From assembly GCF_040095835.1 (NCBI RefSeq), contig NZ_JBBMFT010000004.1:62001-126000 (forward strand): a DNA stretch of 64,000 nucleotides. The letters run 5' to 3'. The notes beneath the pieces are model-generated. The model was not told the DNA's origin. It saw only the letters and a list, made by a program, of their open reading frames with translations, and did no database searches. Positions 62,649-64,000 of the stretch are shown here, in pieces. Both the position numbers and the translations under genes were made by a program. This stretch comes from Flavonifractor hominis (lineage in GTDB: Bacteria; Bacillota; Clostridia; Oscillospirales; Oscillospiraceae). Within the stretch, counting starts at the first letter, position 1. Each line of letters starts with the position of its first letter.

Positions 62649-63161
62649 TCAGAGTACGGTTTTCTTGGGTACCCGGCGGTATACCCAGCGAAACAGCAGA
62701 TACACCGGGGGCACAAATACCATGGACCAGAGCACTTCGGGCACCGCTACGGCCAGCATGGCGCTCACCGGAGTCTGCCAGGCCAGCAGGCGTACCACCA
62801 TACGTCCCAGATCCATGAGCACCAATCCCACGAAGGAGCACAGCAGACACCCCACCAGGTCCTGCCGCAGGGCGTACTGGGCCACCACGCCGGCCAGGAT
62901 ACCCAGCACACAAATGCCGATGGTCATGGTCCCGTCGGTGTTAAAGTAGACCGCGTCACATAAAATGCCCACGGCCAGGCCAAAGCCGCCTCCCGCCACG
63001 GCTCCCTCCAGCACCGCCACGCAAATGGCGGCCAGGGGCAGCAGCATGGGGGTTACCCCGAACACCGGAAAGCGGTTGAGCACATACAGCTCCAAAAACC
63101 ACACCGGCAGCAGGGCCAAGGCGTATACGCCCCACTTGATCAAAAAATCCTGTCTGGTCAT
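62649..63161 (-). CDS. mreD: rod-shape-determining protein MreD
   Basis: A 170-residue membrane protein with five to six hydrophobic segments (LALLPVWFLELYVLNRF, MLLPLAAICVAVLEGAVAGG, TIGICVLGILAGVVAQYAL and others). Sequence conservation in MreD is low, but length, topology and position between mreC and mrdA are decisive. GGAG precedes the ATG at 63161, only 4 bases after the mreC stop. Confidence 0.9.
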   Translation of the reverse strand: MTRQDFLIKWGVYALALLPVWFLELYVLNRFPVFGVTPMLLPLAAICVAVLEGAVAGGGFGLAVGILCDAVYFNTDGTMTIGICVLGILAGVVAQYALRQDLVGCLLCSFVGLVLMDLGRMVVRLLAWQTPVSAMLAVAVPEVLWSMVFVPPVYLLFRWVYRRVPKKTVL

Positions 63162-63165
63162 GGTT

Positions 63166-64000
63166 TTACTCCACGATATCAAAGTCTTTGATGACAAAGA
63201 CCTGCTTAAGACTGTCCAGATTGGTCTCGGGGACAATGACGGCATAACGGGTCATGCCGGAGGCCTCGGTGCGCACCTCTTCCACATGTCCAACCACCAG
63301 GCCCGAGGGATACACGCCGCCCCGGCCGGAGGTGGTCACCTGATCGCCTGAGATGAGCTCACTGTTTTCCGGCAGATAGCTCAGCTTCAGCTTGCCCTCT
63401 CCCATAAGAGCAAAGTCGCCTTCCAAAATGGCAGCTGCCCCGGTGCGGGAGAGCTGTCCGCCCATCTCAATGCCGGAGTCCACCACGGTACGTACGGTGG
63501 CCCAGTTTTCACCCACTTCAGCCACCACACCTACCAGGTTCCAGTACTCATCCACCACGCAGTCATCCACCGCCACATCCTGAGCCGAACCCTTGCTGAT
63601 GGTAAGGGTGGACTCCCAGTTGGAGGTAGAGCGGGCGGTCACCATGGCCGATTCCAACTCAAAGGCGCGGTTGCTGGGACGCAGGTCCAGCAGATTGCGC
63701 AGCCGTTCGTTTTCCTGCAGGGCGGCTTCCGCCTGGCGTTCCTGTTCCTCCAGTTCGGCTACCCGCTTTTTCAGTTCCTCGTTCTCCTGCTTCATCTGCT
63801 CGCGCTGGAAGGCGTCGTTGTACCGTTCCTCCGTCCAGTTGGTCACCGCGCTGATGCCGTTGCGCACGGGGGTGGTGATGATACCCGCCAGATTGGACAG
63901 CGGATCGGCCACCCCGCCCAGCAACAGGGAGACCACCGCCGTCACCAGCGCCAGCAAAATGGCCACGATTAAAAGCAATATGCCGTTGTGCCGGAAAAAA
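63166..64000 (-). CDS. mreC: rod-shape-determining protein MreC (5' end beyond the window)
   Basis: At least 278 codons, open to the right edge. The first visible residues (FFRHNGILLLIVAILLALVT) run into the membrane helix. So the true start lies beyond base 64000, and the internal TTG at 63978 is not it. A coiled coil (about 45-95: QREQMKQENEELKKRVAELEE in part, then QERQAEAALQENERLRNLL) precedes the two-lobed beta domain (DDCVVDEYWNLVGVVAEVG, ISGDQVTTSGRGGVYPSGLVVG). MreC scaffolds PBP2 and MreD outside the membrane. It lies upstream of mreD in the standard order. Confidence 0.93.
   Translation of the reverse strand, partial: FFRHNGILLLIVAILLALVTAVVSLLLGGVADPLSNLAGIITTPVRNGISAVTNWTEERYNDAFQREQMKQENEELKKRVAELEEQERQAEAALQENERLRNLLDLRPSNRAFELESAMVTARSTSNWESTLTISKGSAQDVAVDDCVVDEYWNLVGVVAEVGENWATVRTVVDSGIEMGGQLSRTGAAAILEGDFALMGEGKLKLSYLPENSELISGDQVTTSGRGGVYPSGLVVGHVEEVRTEASGMTRYAVIVPETNLDSLKQVFVIKDFDIVE

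Overview
The window looks like chromosome from an anaerobic, high-GC, Gram-positive member of the Clostridia, most likely an Oscillospiraceae relative of Flavonifractor or Intestinimonas. That placement is inferred from the gene set: gdpP-rplI-dnaB and tilS-hpt-ftsH runs, mreCD-mrdA, an LPQTG protein with a sortase, an S-layer-homology enzyme, and a BKACE/short-chain-acid transporter operon. I did not make a taxonomic comparison. No insertion sequence, prophage or CRISPR array was seen.

Layout. 1-6512 (minus): housekeeping run gdpP, rplI, dnaB, tilS, hpt, ftsH (runs off the left edge). 6719-13553: mixed genes (branched-chain aminotransferase, putative metallopeptidase lipoprotein, RluA-type pseudouridine synthase, nitroreductase, large transglutaminase-fold protein, CutC). 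13644-16110: secreted GH28 pectinase-like enzyme with SLH repeats, with its promoter and a candidate operator. 16318-21488 (minus): catabolic operon (BKACE enzyme, 63-aa zinc ribbon, 3-hydroxyacyl-CoA-dehydrogenase-like enzyme, AtoE transporter) behind a clear sigma-54 promoter, with repeated palindromic activator sites and a PAS/AAA+ activator just upstream. 21584-23690: tRNA-Arg(CCU) and typA.

23803-36844 is a surface/pilus locus and the most interesting part of the window. A 1747-aa sortase-anchored VWA adhesin is transcribed leftward behind a c-di-GMP-I (GEMM)-like riboswitch. Transcribed rightward are a winged-helix/BTAD regulator with a decayed GGDEF domain, a sortase, a secreted transglutaminase-fold protein, a PilC-like membrane protein, four small pseudopilin-like proteins, a PilT-like ATPase and a 147-aa protein. 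The C-terminal domain of that last protein recurs as a stand-alone 59-aa gene at the other end of the locus.

36885-46234 (minus): recJ and bifunctional rel, then a 70-aa protein, an ATP-grasp ligase, an Asp/Glu racemase and a divergent MurE-like ligase (together suggesting D-amino-acid incorporation into peptidoglycan), then a short QueG-like protein and a CBS protein. 46235-49013: M42 peptidase with a duplicated remnant of its own 3' end, YbaK-type deacylase, secreted copper-amine-oxidase-N/DUF4358-like protein. 49076-56384: two more FtsH genes flanking rlmB and a protein that looks like a catalytically dead P-type ATPase. 56434-60422: MFS transporter, GT2 glycosyltransferase, GH13 alpha-glucan hydrolase. 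60441-64000: mrdA, mreD and mreC (5' end beyond the window), the cell-elongation module.
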